Source: CAVQCX01 sp963775335
GTDB lineage: Bacteria > Pseudomonadota > Gammaproteobacteria > Chromatiales > Chromatiaceae
Assembly: GCA_963775335.1 (NCBI GenBank)
Contig: CAVZIJ010000004.1
Location: forward strand, 12,195-76,194
DNA: 64,000 nucleotides
Reading direction: 5' to 3'
A model generated the notes under the pieces. It worked only from the letters and a program-made list of their open reading frames with translations. It searched no databases and was not told the DNA's origin. A program made the position numbers and the translations under genes. Each line of letters starts with the position of its first letter. Position 1 is the stretch's first letter. Shown here one piece after another: positions 54,669 to 63,061 of this stretch.

Positions 54669-55895
54669 ATGCGAACGAAGCTCACCGACGTTCAGATTCG
54701 TAACGCCAAGACCGGAGACCAGCCCCGTAAGCTCACCGACGGCGGCGGGCTGTACATGGAAGTCCGGCCGAGCGGAAAGAAGGTCTGGCGCTACCGCTAC
54801 CGGTTGGACGAGAAAGAGAACATCTTCACCCTGGGAGAATACCCAGCGTTGAGCTTGCAGCAGGCCCGGCTGGATCTTCTGGAGGCGCGCGCGCTGGTCA
54901 AGCGGGGGACTCACCCGATCCAAGACCGGGACATGAAGGAGCGTCGGCGCAAGGCCGAGGCGCGGTCGACCTTCGAGGCCGTGGCTCACGAGTGGGCTGA
55001 CCAGAAGCGCAAAAACTGGAGTCCGTACTACGCCAAGCAGTTCGACGCCCACATGGGGCGGGATGTCTTCCCTGTCATCGGACTGACCCCGATCCGGGAA
55101 GTGACTGCCGAACAGCTCCTGGGGCTCCTGCGGAAGGTCTATGACCGGGGTGCCGAGACAGTGGCGCTCCTAGAGCGGCAGTGGATCTCCGCGGTCTTCC
55201 GGTATGCCGTGGCCACGCTTCGGGCCGATTTCGACCCCGCGGCGGCGCTCAAAGGGGCGTTCACGCGCCCGAAGGTCCAGCACAAGCGGCCCCTCGGACG
55301 AGACGAGATCGAGCCGTTCTTAAAAGCGATCGAGGAGTACGGGGGCTACAGAACGACCGTCATCGCTCTCCACGTCTTGCTGTTGACTTTTGTCCGTCCC
55401 GGAGAGCTGAGGGCGGCCGAGTGGGCGGAGTTCGACCTGGCGGCGAAGGAGCCGATCTGGCGGATTCCCGAGGAGCGCATGAAGATGCGCGAGCCTCACC
55501 TTGTCCCCCTTTCGAGACAGGCAGGAGTGCTTCTGAACGAGCTTCACACCCTTACCGGGGGCCAGCGGTGGTTATTTCCCAACATGCGTCGCCCCCGGAC
55601 CTGTATGACCATGACGACCCTGAACCGGGCGCTGGAGAGGATGGGCTATGGGGGGCAGTTCTCCGCCCACGGATTCCGAGCCACCGCCTCAACCATCCTC
55701 AATGAGATGGGGTGGCGGTCCGATGTGATCGAGCGCCAACTGGCGCACAGGGAGCGCAACGCCACCCGCCGATCCTACAACCAAGCCGAGTACCTACCGG
55801 AGCGGCGGGAGATGCTGCAGCGCTGGGCTGATCTTGTGGATGCGCAGCCCGGAGGGGTGGATGGCGTCCCACTGCGCCGCGGCATGCCGGGCTGA
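54669..55895 (+). CDS. P4-type tyrosine recombinase (island integrase)
   Basis: A 408-residue integrase. The N-terminal DUF4102-type DNA-binding domain starts LTDVQIRNAKTGDQPRKLTDGGGL and contains SGKKVWRYRYRLD. The catalytic core has the Arg box TFVRPGELRAAEW, then SAHGFRATASTILNEMGW and LAHRERNATRRSYNQAEY. The conserved R...H-X-X-R...H/W...Y residues are present, so it should be active. P4-type integrases insert islands, often at tRNA genes, but no tRNA is visible next to it. It lies at the left end of the mobile region. Confidence 0.94.
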   Translation: MRTKLTDVQIRNAKTGDQPRKLTDGGGLYMEVRPSGKKVWRYRYRLDEKENIFTLGEYPALSLQQARLDLLEARALVKRGTHPIQDRDMKERRRKAEARSTFEAVAHEWADQKRKNWSPYYAKQFDAHMGRDVFPVIGLTPIREVTAEQLLGLLRKVYDRGAETVALLERQWISAVFRYAVATLRADFDPAAALKGAFTRPKVQHKRPLGRDEIEPFLKAIEEYGGYRTTVIALHVLLLTFVRPGELRAAEWAEFDLAAKEPIWRIPEERMKMREPHLVPLSRQAGVLLNELHTLTGGQRWLFPNMRRPRTCMTMTTLNRALERMGYGGQFSAHGFRATASTILNEMGWRSDVIERQLAHRERNATRRSYNQAEYLPERREMLQRWADLVDAQPGGVDGVPLRRGMPG

Positions 55896-55977
55896 CCCTT
55901 TCTGATGTTGCTGGCCCGCCGGCGCCAAATCCTGGTTCCCGTACCCGCCCGCAGCCTACATATCCGCCCCCTGTCGA

Positions 55978-56253
55978 ACATGGCACTGCTGGCGGTGATG
56001 CGCGGCTTGGGCTACGGGGTGGGGCGGCGACCGGGGCGACTACGTGCCCCACGGCTTCCGCTCCACCTTCCCGCGAGACGTGGCGGAGATGGCATTGGCC
56101 CATGTCATACAGAGCAAGGTGGAAGCCGCCTACCGGCGCGGCGACCTGTTCGCCAAGCGGCGCAAGATGATGCAAGCCTGGCCCGAATACGTGGACTGGC
56201 TCAAGACTGGAGCCGAGACCGTTTCGCTGCGCAGGAGCCACCAGCCTGGGTGA
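55978..56253 (+). pseudogene. Remnant of a second P4-type integrase
   Basis: Two frames carry integrase C-terminal sequence. NMALLAVMRGLGYG begins at 55978 and YVPHGFRSTFPRDVAEMALAH, with AAYRRGDLFAKRRKMMQ, follows in a shifted frame. The full family version has about a dozen more residues between HGFRSTF and the histidine region, so this copy has both a frameshift and an internal deletion. It stands just downstream of the intact integrase and indicates an earlier island at the same locus. Confidence 0.75.
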
Positions 56254-56286
56254 CCGCCAGCGATAGCCCTCCCGAGCGTCTCGACC

Positions 56287-56994
56287 ATGCCAGAAATAGA
56301 TATTGCGGACTCTGACTTGCCTCAACACGTGCTGTCGGTCATGTTGTTTCCTGACGACCCAGCCCTACGCGCCACATACCGCACACGGTTTTCCACGGAA
56401 GCCGCTATCCAGGACTCGCCTGAAGGGGCATGCCTGAGTGTGTCAGCCGACTCGTTGCGGCTACTGCTGGACAGTCCTTCGCGTCAAGAAATCAGAGCCC
56501 GGGCCGCTGACGCCACACGTCAGGGCGTCCTCGCCGGAAACATCCTAGCGATCATCTACGTCATGTACCGATGCGTCCCGGAATCGGAGCCAAGCATGAA
56601 CAAAGCGATCCATGCGATGGAGCAGCACGGCCGAAAGTTCCCATACGCTGATGGCGTGCCGATGCCCGTCTCAGAGAGGAAACTTCGTGAAGCATGGAAC
56701 GGCTTCAAGGCCGTAGCCCACCTTTGGGCGGCCCATGGACTGAACAAGGTCTGCCTCCAGTGGGATGCGGCGAAAGAATTCTCCGAGCGCAGCGAGACAG
56801 CCCGCCTTCTCGGAGCTTCCTCGGAACTCTTGGCCTTCGGGACTGAGTTTGTCCCGCAACGCTCGAAGTCGGCTCAGCCATTTCTCTCGCGGGATGATTG
56901 CTGGCAGATTCCATCGCAAATCGCTGCTATCCCGCTAGATCTAGGCCAGGAGCCGGATCGGCTCCTCAGCTATCTCTCATCCTATCGAGCCTGA
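56287..56994 (+). CDS. Hypothetical island protein
   Basis: A 235-residue soluble protein beginning MPEIDIADSDLPQHVLSVM. It is mostly helical, with AIHAMEQHGRKFPYADGVP and AWNGFKAVAHLWAAHGL in the middle; no membrane segment, signal or recognised domain is present. Uncharacterised proteins of similar type occur beside integrases in islands of other proteobacteria. It lies between the integrase remnant and a terminator. Confidence 0.6.
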   Translation: MPEIDIADSDLPQHVLSVMLFPDDPALRATYRTRFSTEAAIQDSPEGACLSVSADSLRLLLDSPSRQEIRARAADATRQGVLAGNILAIIYVMYRCVPESEPSMNKAIHAMEQHGRKFPYADGVPMPVSERKLREAWNGFKAVAHLWAAHGLNKVCLQWDAAKEFSERSETARLLGASSELLAFGTEFVPQRSKSAQPFLSRDDCWQIPSQIAAIPLDLGQEPDRLLSYLSSYRA

Positions 56995-57013
56995 TCTTTT
57001 GGCTCTCCGGACT

Positions 57014-57052
57014 GGCGTACGTCCCCGTACGCCAATGGCGCGATTTTTTTTC
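57014..57052 (+). terminator. Probable terminator after the hypothetical island gene
   Basis: GGCGTACG (57014-57021), loop TCCC and CGTACGCC (57026-57033) form an 8-bp perfect stem. Nine T residues follow at 57044-57052, after a 10-base gap. A second short stem, GGCG with CGCC, brackets the T-tract. The distance to the T-run makes it less canonical. Confidence 0.55.
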
Positions 57053-57114
57053 GCCTAAATAATAGGGAGCCATGTCCAACAACGGCCGTATCTGGCCATA
57101 AGAGGTAGGCTGAC

Positions 57115-57342
57115 ATGGCGAACCTTCCTGAGACGGGCTTTGTCCGGCTGTCGCAGATCATCGGCGACCCAAAGGCGAAGCCGCCGATTCCCCCGATAAT
57201 TCCCGTGCGGAAATCTTGCTGGTGGGCAGGCGTCCGGTCGGGGCGTTTCCCAAAGCCCGTGAAGCTCGGACCACGCGTTACGGCGTGGCGGGTGGAGGAT
57301 ATCCGGGCCCTAATCGTCAATGCGGGGAGGGCCGTGCCATGA
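57115..57342 (+). CDS. AlpA-family transcriptional regulator/excisionase
   Basis: A 75-residue AlpA/MerR-type helix-turn-helix protein beginning with FVRLSQIIGD. SCWWAGVRSGRFPKPVKLGPRVTAWRVEDIRALI follows the usual AlpA pattern of WWxxVxxGRFPxPxKLGxR. AlpA proteins activate integrase genes or aid excision in P4-like islands. Its last bases overlap the start of the zinc-domain gene (ATGA), placing it first in the replication-module operon. Confidence 0.85.
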   Translation: MANLPETGFVRLSQIIGDPKAKPPIPPIIPVRKSCWWAGVRSGRFPKPVKLGPRVTAWRVEDIRALIVNAGRAVP

Positions 57343-57881
57343 CGTTCTCCGACGTAGCCGCGGCCGCCCGGGGTCGGTGGGAAGAAATTCTGACGAGTCT
57401 CGGGATATCGGCCGAAGTCCTGACGGGCCGGCATGGTCCCTGCCCGGGGTGCGGAGGTCGAGACCGCTTCCGGTTGGATGACCGCGACGGCCGCGGCACC
57501 TGGATATGCGGAGGGGGTGGCGCCCCGGTATCCGGAGACGGCTTCGACCTGCTCGTCCACGTCTGCGGGATGAACAAACGGGAGGCCCTGCGGGCCGTTG
57601 CGCAGCATCTAGGCATCCAGGGCGATAGCGGCTCGGCGGCTCGGCTGGCGGACATCCGCGGTCAGCGGGAGCGCGAGCAGATCGAGCATGCCCTGCGGCA
57701 TGAGGTGCTGATCCTGCTGGAGTACGTCCAGACCCGGGTGATCGAGCGCGAGCTGGCACGCGATCGGAGATTCCGGCAGGCCCGCCCGGGATGGCGCCCG
57801 TTCCCTCCCGGACCGTGGGAGCGCGAGGAGTTAGCCGCGCGCCGCATCCAGGCCGGACTGGGGGTGCTCTATGGAGGCTGA
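57339..57881 (+). CDS. Primase-helicase zinc-binding domain protein
   Basis: A 180-residue protein whose N-terminal half is a P4-alpha-type primase zinc ribbon. CPGCGGRDRFRLDDRDGRGTW is followed by C and glycine residues. It then has DGFDLLVHVCGMNKREALRAV, where the ribbon normally joins the primase. The catalytic TOPRIM/primase part is absent; the rest is a charged helical tail. It probably recognises DNA during island replication together with the DUF3987 partner, which starts 11 bases before its end. Confidence 0.8.
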   Translation: MTFSDVAAAARGRWEEILTSLGISAEVLTGRHGPCPGCGGRDRFRLDDRDGRGTWICGGGGAPVSGDGFDLLVHVCGMNKREALRAVAQHLGIQGDSGSAARLADIRGQREREQIEHALRHEVLILLEYVQTRVIERELARDRRFRQARPGWRPFPPGPWEREELAARRIQAGLGVLYGG

Positions 57882-59421
57882 TGCGAGCGTATTGGACCGT
57901 CTGCCGGCCCTGCGGCCCGCAAAGCCACAGGCGCCCCCAGAATGGCCAGATCCCGAGCCATTGCCCGTCGGGCTCCCGCCCGTGGAAGCCTTCAACGCCC
58001 AGCTACTGCCGGCGGCTCTGCGCCCCTGGGTCGTGGACATCGCCGACCGGATGCAGTGCCCTTTGGATTTCCCGGCCGCCGCAGCCGTGGTCTGCATGGC
58101 GTCCGTGGTCGGGCGACAGATCGCTATCCGTCCGAAGCAGCGCGACGACTGGACGGTGATCCCCAACCTCTGGGGTGCCATCATCGGGCGACCTGCGCTG
58201 CTGAAGAGTCCCGCTCTGGCAGAGCCCATGAAGATGATCGACGCCCTCGAAGCAGCAGCACGGGAAGCGCACCAGACGGCCGAGATGGAGCACCGGGCGG
58301 CTCTCATGGTCGCCGACGCCCGCGGCAAAGCGGCGGCTGAGAAGATCCGCAAAGCGATCAACGACGGGGATGAAAAGGCGGCTGAAGCCCTGGCCCTGGG
58401 GATCGCGGCCGGTTCTCCCGAGCCCCCAGCGCGGCGGCGCTATCGGACCATGGACCCGACCGTTGAAAAGCTCGGCGAGTTGCTCAGAGACAACTCCCGC
58501 GGGGTGCTTGTATTCCGGGACGAGCTGACCGGATTTCTGCGAACCCTGGACCGCGAAGGCCGAGAAGACGCTCGTGCCTTCTTCCTGGAGGCTTGGAACG
58601 GCTCCGGGAGCTTCACATCCGACCGAGTCGGCCGCGGGACGATCGATATCGAGGCGGCCTGCGTCAGCATCCTAGGGGGCATCCAGCCCGGCCCCCTGAG
58701 TGAATACCTCGCCCAGGCGCTCAAGGGCGGCGGCGCGGATGATGGCCTACTGCAGCGCTTCCAAGTTGTCGTGTGGCCGGATGCTCCGGCGACCTGGGTG
58801 AACATTGACCGCTGGCCCAACACGACATCCAAGCGCGACGCCCGCGGTTTGTTCGATCGTTTGGACACTTTAGACACTACGGCCCTGGGCGCTTTTCAGG
58901 AAGAAGGGGACCCCGTGCCATGGCTTCGCTTCGACGACAGTGCGCAGGAGCTGTTCAACGATTGGCGGGGAAAGCTGGAATTCCGGGTGCGGGGCGAGGA
59001 CATGCCGCCCGCTCTGGAGTCACACCTGGCCAAATATCGGAGCCTTGCCCCTTCGCTGGCTCTGCTTTTTCACCTCGCCGACCAGCCATCCGGCGGACCC
59101 GTGGGCAAGCGTTCTCTGGCCCGCGCCCTGGCGTGGTGCGAGTACTTGGATAGCCATGCGCGACGCATCTACGCCCCTGCTCTTGCGCCGGATCTGTTCT
59201 CAGCCCTGGAGCTGCAGAAGCGCTTGGTCAAGTTGCGCGAGCCCTTCAGCGCCAAGGACATCTACCGCAACCACTGGCGCGGACTCGACCGTGAGGGCAC
59301 AGCCGCGGCCCTGCCCGTCCTTGAAGATTTCGGACATATCCGCGGCGAGGCGGACCCCGGACCAGGGCGCCCGACGACCCGCTATCGCGTGAACCCTAGG
59401 CTGCAGGAGGTGGCGCGATGA
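57871..59421 (+). CDS. DUF3987 helicase-like island protein
   Basis: A 516-residue protein of the DUF3987 family, found with primase-type zinc proteins in islands and prophages. Visible features are FPAAAAVVCMASVVGRQ, the degenerate Walker-A-like GRPALLKSPALAEPM, VFRDELTGFLRTLDREGRE and ILGGIQPGPLSEYL. The KSP lysine-serine step suggests P-loop descent, but the classic GKS/T is missing. It probably acts in island replication; experimental function is scarce. It overlaps both neighbours. Confidence 0.82.
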   Translation: MEADASVLDRLPALRPAKPQAPPEWPDPEPLPVGLPPVEAFNAQLLPAALRPWVVDIADRMQCPLDFPAAAAVVCMASVVGRQIAIRPKQRDDWTVIPNLWGAIIGRPALLKSPALAEPMKMIDALEAAAREAHQTAEMEHRAALMVADARGKAAAEKIRKAINDGDEKAAEALALGIAAGSPEPPARRRYRTMDPTVEKLGELLRDNSRGVLVFRDELTGFLRTLDREGREDARAFFLEAWNGSGSFTSDRVGRGTIDIEAACVSILGGIQPGPLSEYLAQALKGGGADDGLLQRFQVVVWPDAPATWVNIDRWPNTTSKRDARGLFDRLDTLDTTALGAFQEEGDPVPWLRFDDSAQELFNDWRGKLEFRVRGEDMPPALESHLAKYRSLAPSLALLFHLADQPSGGPVGKRSLARALAWCEYLDSHARRIYAPALAPDLFSALELQKRLVKLREPFSAKDIYRNHWRGLDREGTAAALPVLEDFGHIRGEADPGPGRPTTRYRVNPRLQEVAR

Positions 59422-59657
59422 GCTATCTCGACCTGCTGCGGACCATCGAGGGACCGGCCCAATTCCCAGAAAAGCCCCCGGCCCCCAGTGTCGAAAGTGT
59501 CGAAACCCCGTCGAAACCGGCTTTAGAAACTTTCGACACTGGCCACCAAGGCCCTTTTTCGAAATTTCCCGGCTTCGATCGGGCCGAGCTGCAGGCTGAC
59601 CGCGCCTCCTACCGTTGCTGGCTTATCCACTATGCGGATGGCACGCCGACTCCGTGA
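59418..59657 (+). CDS. Small hypothetical island protein
   Basis: A 79-residue protein beginning MSYLDLLRTIEGP. Its middle is rich in proline and serine (PPAPSVESVETPSKPALETF) and it ends in ASYRCWLIHYADGTPTP. The start codon overlaps the DUF3987 stop and the stop overlaps the next start, so it is coupled to both. No domain is recognised. Confidence 0.55.
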   Translation: MSYLDLLRTIEGPAQFPEKPPAPSVESVETPSKPALETFDTGHQGPFSKFPGFDRAELQADRASYRCWLIHYADGTPTP

Positions 59658-60016
59658 CCAGTACCCCGCCGGCGACCCTGGAGCAGATCCTGGCCAGGTA
59701 TCCGGACGTGGTAGCCGCGGAGGCCGTCGAGCCGACGCGCGAGCCGCCGCACACCGGCTTGAAGCCCAACCTTCACGGCTTCACCCTGGCCGAGCTGCGG
59801 ACCGCCATGGAGGCCGGCGAGTGGGCCGAGGTCGAGCACAACCCAGTTGCCCTGGAATGCTTTGCCCTGGCGCTGCGAGAGGCCCGTCAGATCGAGAACG
59901 GCATCACCCCCCAAGATTGGACCGGGACCATCTATTGCGGCCGCTGCGGGCCTGTGGCGGCTCCAGCGTGGCAGGATGGCCTACGGATACCGAGCTGCCG
60001 CCGGTGCGGTGGCTAG
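59654..60016 (+). CDS. Hypothetical protein with C-terminal zinc-ribbon-like cysteines
   Basis: A 120-residue protein with a GTG start overlapping the previous stop (GTGA). It has an alpha-helical middle (FTLAELRTAMEAGEWAEVE) and ends in YCGRCGPVAAP followed by CRRCGG. The two CXXC pairs could bind zinc. No family is recognised. It belongs to the same tightly packed operon as the DUF3987 gene. Confidence 0.6.
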   Translation: MTSTPPATLEQILARYPDVVAAEAVEPTREPPHTGLKPNLHGFTLAELRTAMEAGEWAEVEHNPVALECFALALREARQIENGITPQDWTGTIYCGRCGPVAAPAWQDGLRIPSCRRCGG

Positions 60017-60039
60017 AAGCCAAACCGAGGCAACCTTAA

Positions 60040-60690
60040 GTGCGACGAAAACCCACGACGGTGAGCCAGCAGGGCAAGCTTCCCCAAGAGCCCGACCAGC
60101 CGACACCGACCGAGCGCGCGGCCGTCGAGGCGTTCTTCGGTAAGATGGCAGCGAAGCCTCCGGCTCCGAGGCTGAAGCGTTCGAAAAGCAAGGACGGCAC
60201 CTCGCGCCTGGCCACCGACCATCGGGACGAAACGATGGGCGTTGCTCTTCTCATGGCATCGCTCGGAGTCACCGATCCTTCGCTCTATCGGGGGCTCATC
60301 AACCAGCTCGCCCGCCTTGAATCCTGCCGAGGCGGGGAGCTCGACGCCGATTGCCTGAACGTCGCCTTAGGGGTGGCTCGGGCGGCTCAGCCCCAGGATG
60401 AGCTGGAAGCGCTGCTCGCGGTGCAAATGGCCGCGGTCCACCTAGGCACCATGCGAATGGCGCAGCAACTGCTCTCAGCGACAACCCTGGAGCACCGGGA
60501 CTCGGCAGAGCGCACACTGAACAAGCTCGCCCGGACCTTCGCGACTCAGCTGGAGGCGTTGCGCAAGTACCGCAACGGCGGGGAGCAGCGGGTCACGGTC
60601 GAACATGTCACGGTAAACGAGGGAGGGCAGGCCATCGTTGGAAACGTCCGGGGGGGAGGGGTGAGCAGGAAAGACGGGGAGACCCCATGA
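60040..60690 (+). CDS. Hypothetical island protein
   Basis: A 216-residue protein with a GTG start, beginning MRRKPTTVSQQGKLPQ. Helical stretches include ETMGVALLMASLGVTD, ALLAVQMAAVHLGTMRMAQQLL and a C-terminal EHVTVNEGGQAIVGNV. The latter is a beta-type tail common in small proteins that precede HGG-motif genes in prophages and islands. It overlaps the next start by four bases. Function is unknown. Confidence 0.62.
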   Translation: MRRKPTTVSQQGKLPQEPDQPTPTERAAVEAFFGKMAAKPPAPRLKRSKSKDGTSRLATDHRDETMGVALLMASLGVTDPSLYRGLINQLARLESCRGGELDADCLNVALGVARAAQPQDELEALLAVQMAAVHLGTMRMAQQLLSATTLEHRDSAERTLNKLARTFATQLEALRKYRNGGEQRVTVEHVTVNEGGQAIVGNVRGGGVSRKDGETP

Positions 60691-60935
60691 AACGATATGC
60701 GTTCCAGAACGCTCCCCGCTGTACGGCGACCTCGAAGCGAACCGGCGAGCGGTGCAAGGCCCCGGCGGTGCAAGGCTGGAGCGTCTGCCGGTTCCACGGG
60801 GCTCGGGGGGGAGCCCCGGCGAAGCACGGGCGCTACACGAAGCGGGCCATTGCTGAGCGCCGGCTTTTATCCCAGCTCCTGCACCGAGTTCGCGACCACG
60901 TTCGCAGGGTCAATGCCGGAGAACGGCGCGGCTGA
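60687..60935 (+). CDS. HGG-motif protein of phage/island type
   Basis: An 82-residue basic protein with CTATSKRTGERCKAPAVQG, then CRFHGARGGAPAKHGRYTKRA. The cysteine pattern and HG-X-X-GGAP sequence fit the family called HGGxSTG in prophages and integrated islands, thought to bind zinc. It is the last gene of the operon starting at 57115. Its role is not known. Confidence 0.75.
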   Translation: MKRYAFQNAPRCTATSKRTGERCKAPAVQGWSVCRFHGARGGAPAKHGRYTKRAIAERRLLSQLLHRVRDHVRRVNAGERRG

Positions 60936-61599
60936 CCGTGCGACAGATGGGGCACCGTAGAAACTCGGGAGGCGCCCTATAGCACACGGATCAGTGTTAG
61001 CGGCCGTGAAAGCCGGTCTGGACACCGAGGGGGTCATCTTCCTGGAACCGACCAAGACCCGAGGGGCGGGGGTGGCGCTTCGGGGGTGAATCCCCCCTAA
61101 ATGATCTCCGAGAGCCCCTTCCGGTACGCCAAAGCGAGATCGCTATCTCTCTCAAAGAAGGCTGGGCTGTGGCGGCATCCGGACCCCCTGCCGACCTGTG
61201 ACTGGAGGCGGTGCTAGGGCATGCCGGCCGGTGTCTCAGTTCGGCCAACTCCGGACATCCGGGTAACCGCTGCTGACGGGCCCCACTGGGCGGGCCCTCG
61301 GGTCGACGCTCCTGTGTTGACTCCCTCGGCGGCGCTTTGGGATAGTACGACCATCGTCGACGGTAGGAGGCTCCGATATGGCTCTGGTCGGTCGCGGCCA
61401 AGCCTCGGTACCGACCGAAGCCTGGCCTCGAGCCTGGGCCGCTTGGCCTCGCGTCCTCGGGTACGCCCGACATTGCTCGAGGGGGGGATACTCCGGTCCA
61501 GAGGGTCCATCGGCCGGCGAAGCTTGGCTGTCTATTGCGTTCGGCGAATCTGGCGCCAGCCGACACACGCTCTACGCCAGCCGGGCCGGCGCCGACTGC
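60936..61599. other. Gene-free, decayed stretch between island operon and IS remnant
   Basis: No credible gene was found in 664 bases. Short frames without ribosome sites are present, including one reading VKAGLDTEGVIFLEP near 61005, whose origin I cannot place. The GC-rich inverted segments around 61280-61300 are not terminators. It probably contains relics of deleted island genes and of the missing 5' part of the IS1380-type transposase. Confidence 0.4.
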
Positions 61600-62148
61600 C
61601 ACAGCTTTGAGCTGTCCTGGAAGCCCAAGTCTTGGCAGCGGCGCTACCGCTTCCTCGTTTTCCGAAAGCGCGTGAAGCTCCAGCACAAGGAGCCCGTGCA
61701 GCTGGATCTGTTCGTGCCCTACCAGTATGGCTACGAATTCAGGGCGATCCTCACCAACAAGCGCCTGACCCCTGCCAAAGTGCTCGCCTTCCACAACGGG
61801 CGCGGAGCCCAGGAGGGGATCTTCGCCGAGCTCAAGTCCGATAACGCCTTGGCCTACGTGCCCACCCGCACCTGGGTTGGCAACCAGATCTATCTGCTCG
61901 CGGCCTTGATGGCCCACAACCTGGCCCGCGAGCTGCAGATGCGCGCCCAGCCCCCAGCGCGCAACACCACCGCCAAACGCGCCCCGCTGTGGGCTTTCGC
62001 TTCCATCGCTACCCTGCGTCATCACATTATCCAGCGCGCTGGGCGTCTGATCCGGCCCCAAGGGCAGCTGACCCTCTCCATGAGCCTCAACGACGCCGTT
62101 AAGAACGATCTGTTGCATTTCCTCGACGCCTTAGGTGCCGCTGCTTAG
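61600..62148 (+). pseudogene. IS1380-type transposase, 5'-truncated
   Basis: About 183 codons of the C-terminal half of an IS1380-family DDE transposase: SFELSWKPKSW, then VQLDLFVPYQYGYEFRAILTN, NGRGAQEGIFAELKSD (with the last catalytic acidic residue) and YLLAALMAHNLARELQM. The N-terminal catalytic half is missing; the in-frame sequence upstream to 61378 does not resemble the family. The natural C-terminus LLHFLDALGAAA is intact, so the 3' end of the element is retained. Confidence 0.8.
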
Positions 62149-62190
62149 TAGCACCTCAGGCGCTCCGGTTTTTTGCAACGCTGGGGTAAA
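61600..62190 (+). mobile_element. IS1380-family element remnant (3' end only)
   Basis: The transposase remnant is followed by a noncoding end containing CACCTCAGGCGCTCCGG, then TTTTTTGCAACGCTGGGG, which likely includes the right terminal repeat. I found no matching left end upstream. The element is therefore a deletion derivative, inserted just before the attC-bounded cassette. Confidence 0.5.
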
Positions 62191-62199
62191 TGCTTAGCT

Positions 62200-62207
62200 G
62201 TTAGGGC
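62200..62207. repeat. Integron core-type site, left boundary of cassette
   Basis: GTTAGGGC is close to the integron recombination core GTTRRRY, with the crossover expected after the first G. It is the exact complement of GCCCTAAC at 62992-62999 beyond the cassette gene, as expected for the two halves of one attC site split by cassette integration. Confidence 0.5.
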
Positions 62208-62224
62208 AAAAAAAGGAAAGAGCT

Positions 62225-62992
62225 ATGCCGCACTGGATAGTAAGTTCAAAGCACTCTCGAGATTACTCCGCGCAGGATTGGGATTCAAAATGGACGGCCG
62301 ATAATTTCTTGCGTCGCGGGAGGTTCACACCTAGCAAGCGCCACGGAGAGTTTAATATAGGAGATCGATGCATCTTAAAAGTCTTCGGTGCCTTAGATTT
62401 CATAGGTGATTTCAGGATCGCTTCGGAACCAATGGAGGATGCGGACGGAGACGTATATTATGAAATTGATGAAATCAATGAATGGGATTATCCTCTTCAT
62501 CAACACTCGTTGCCCGCACGGTACACGGCCCTCCTGTCTCGGTCGGCGTCTACAGATATCGAAGAAACGATTTATTTCGAGCTGATAGGCATAAGAAATT
62601 TCGTACAAAACTTGCGCCTCAACTATAAGAACAGACTGAATCTAAATGTGTCAGAAGCTGATGTCGAGAATTTGCTCGATACGAAAAACGCGCTAAAGAC
62701 AGTCGGTTTGGAGATTGTGGATCGTCAAAGAGAATTCACACCTGGAAACCGAATCGACATTCTTTGCAAAGACAGCAAAGGGGATTTGGTGGTTGTAGAA
62801 TTAAAGAAGCATGGTCCGAATGAAACAATTGGTCAGTTGGCGCGTTATGTCACAGATGTTCGTGAAAATTCCGCGAAACCTGGGCAAAAAGTCCGAGGGC
62901 TCATCTTGGCATTGGATGTTGATGAACAGCTTATTAAGGCAGCTCGTGGCGTTGATTTTGAGGTCATGCTTTATCAACTTAGCATTGCGTAG
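62225..62992 (+). CDS. EVE/PUA-like domain fused to NucS-like endonuclease
   Basis: A 255-residue protein of markedly lower GC than its surroundings, indicating transfer. Residues 1-100 resemble an EVE/PUA fold (HWIVSSKHSRDYSAQDWD, GEFNIGDRCILKVFGA and a following IGDFRIAS). These folds often read modified bases. From about residue 165 there is a NucS/PD-(D/E)XK nuclease core with NRIDILCKD, VVVELKK and GQLARYV (catalytic Asp, Glu-x-Lys and Gln). It has a short AAGGAAAGAG ribosome site. The domain pair suggests modification-dependent DNA cleavage, possibly phage defence, which is inference. It lies alone between integron-type core sites. Confidence 0.75.
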   Translation: MPHWIVSSKHSRDYSAQDWDSKWTADNFLRRGRFTPSKRHGEFNIGDRCILKVFGALDFIGDFRIASEPMEDADGDVYYEIDEINEWDYPLHQHSLPARYTALLSRSASTDIEETIYFELIGIRNFVQNLRLNYKNRLNLNVSEADVENLLDTKNALKTVGLEIVDRQREFTPGNRIDILCKDSKGDLVVVELKKHGPNETIGQLARYVTDVRENSAKPGQKVRGLILALDVDEQLIKAARGVDFEVMLYQLSIA

Positions 62993-63060
62993 CCCTAACA
63001 CGGCACTAAACCCGACGGCCAAAAGTGCTGGCGCACTTTTGGCCGCGGGTTAGTTTGGCG
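62992..63060. repeat. attC-like site downstream of the nuclease gene
   Basis: It starts with GCCCTAAC (62992-62999). A long hairpin follows: GGCCAAAAGTGC (63017-63028), loop TGGC and GCACTTTTGGCC (63033-63044). Pairing continues outward through C16-G45, CCCG with CGGG and ACTAA with TTAGT. Two unpaired A residues (63010 and 63015) lie on the left strand, like the extrahelical bases of integron attC sites. At 69 bases the length is within the attC range. The second core, expected near 63060, is interrupted by the intron. Confidence 0.55.
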
Positions 63061-63061
63061 T

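Noticed and set aside
62993..63060. Ordinary Rho-independent terminator of the nuclease gene
   Set aside because: The hairpin lacks a downstream T-run, and it is bounded by an integron-type core sequence with one-sided bulged bases. It fits attC better.
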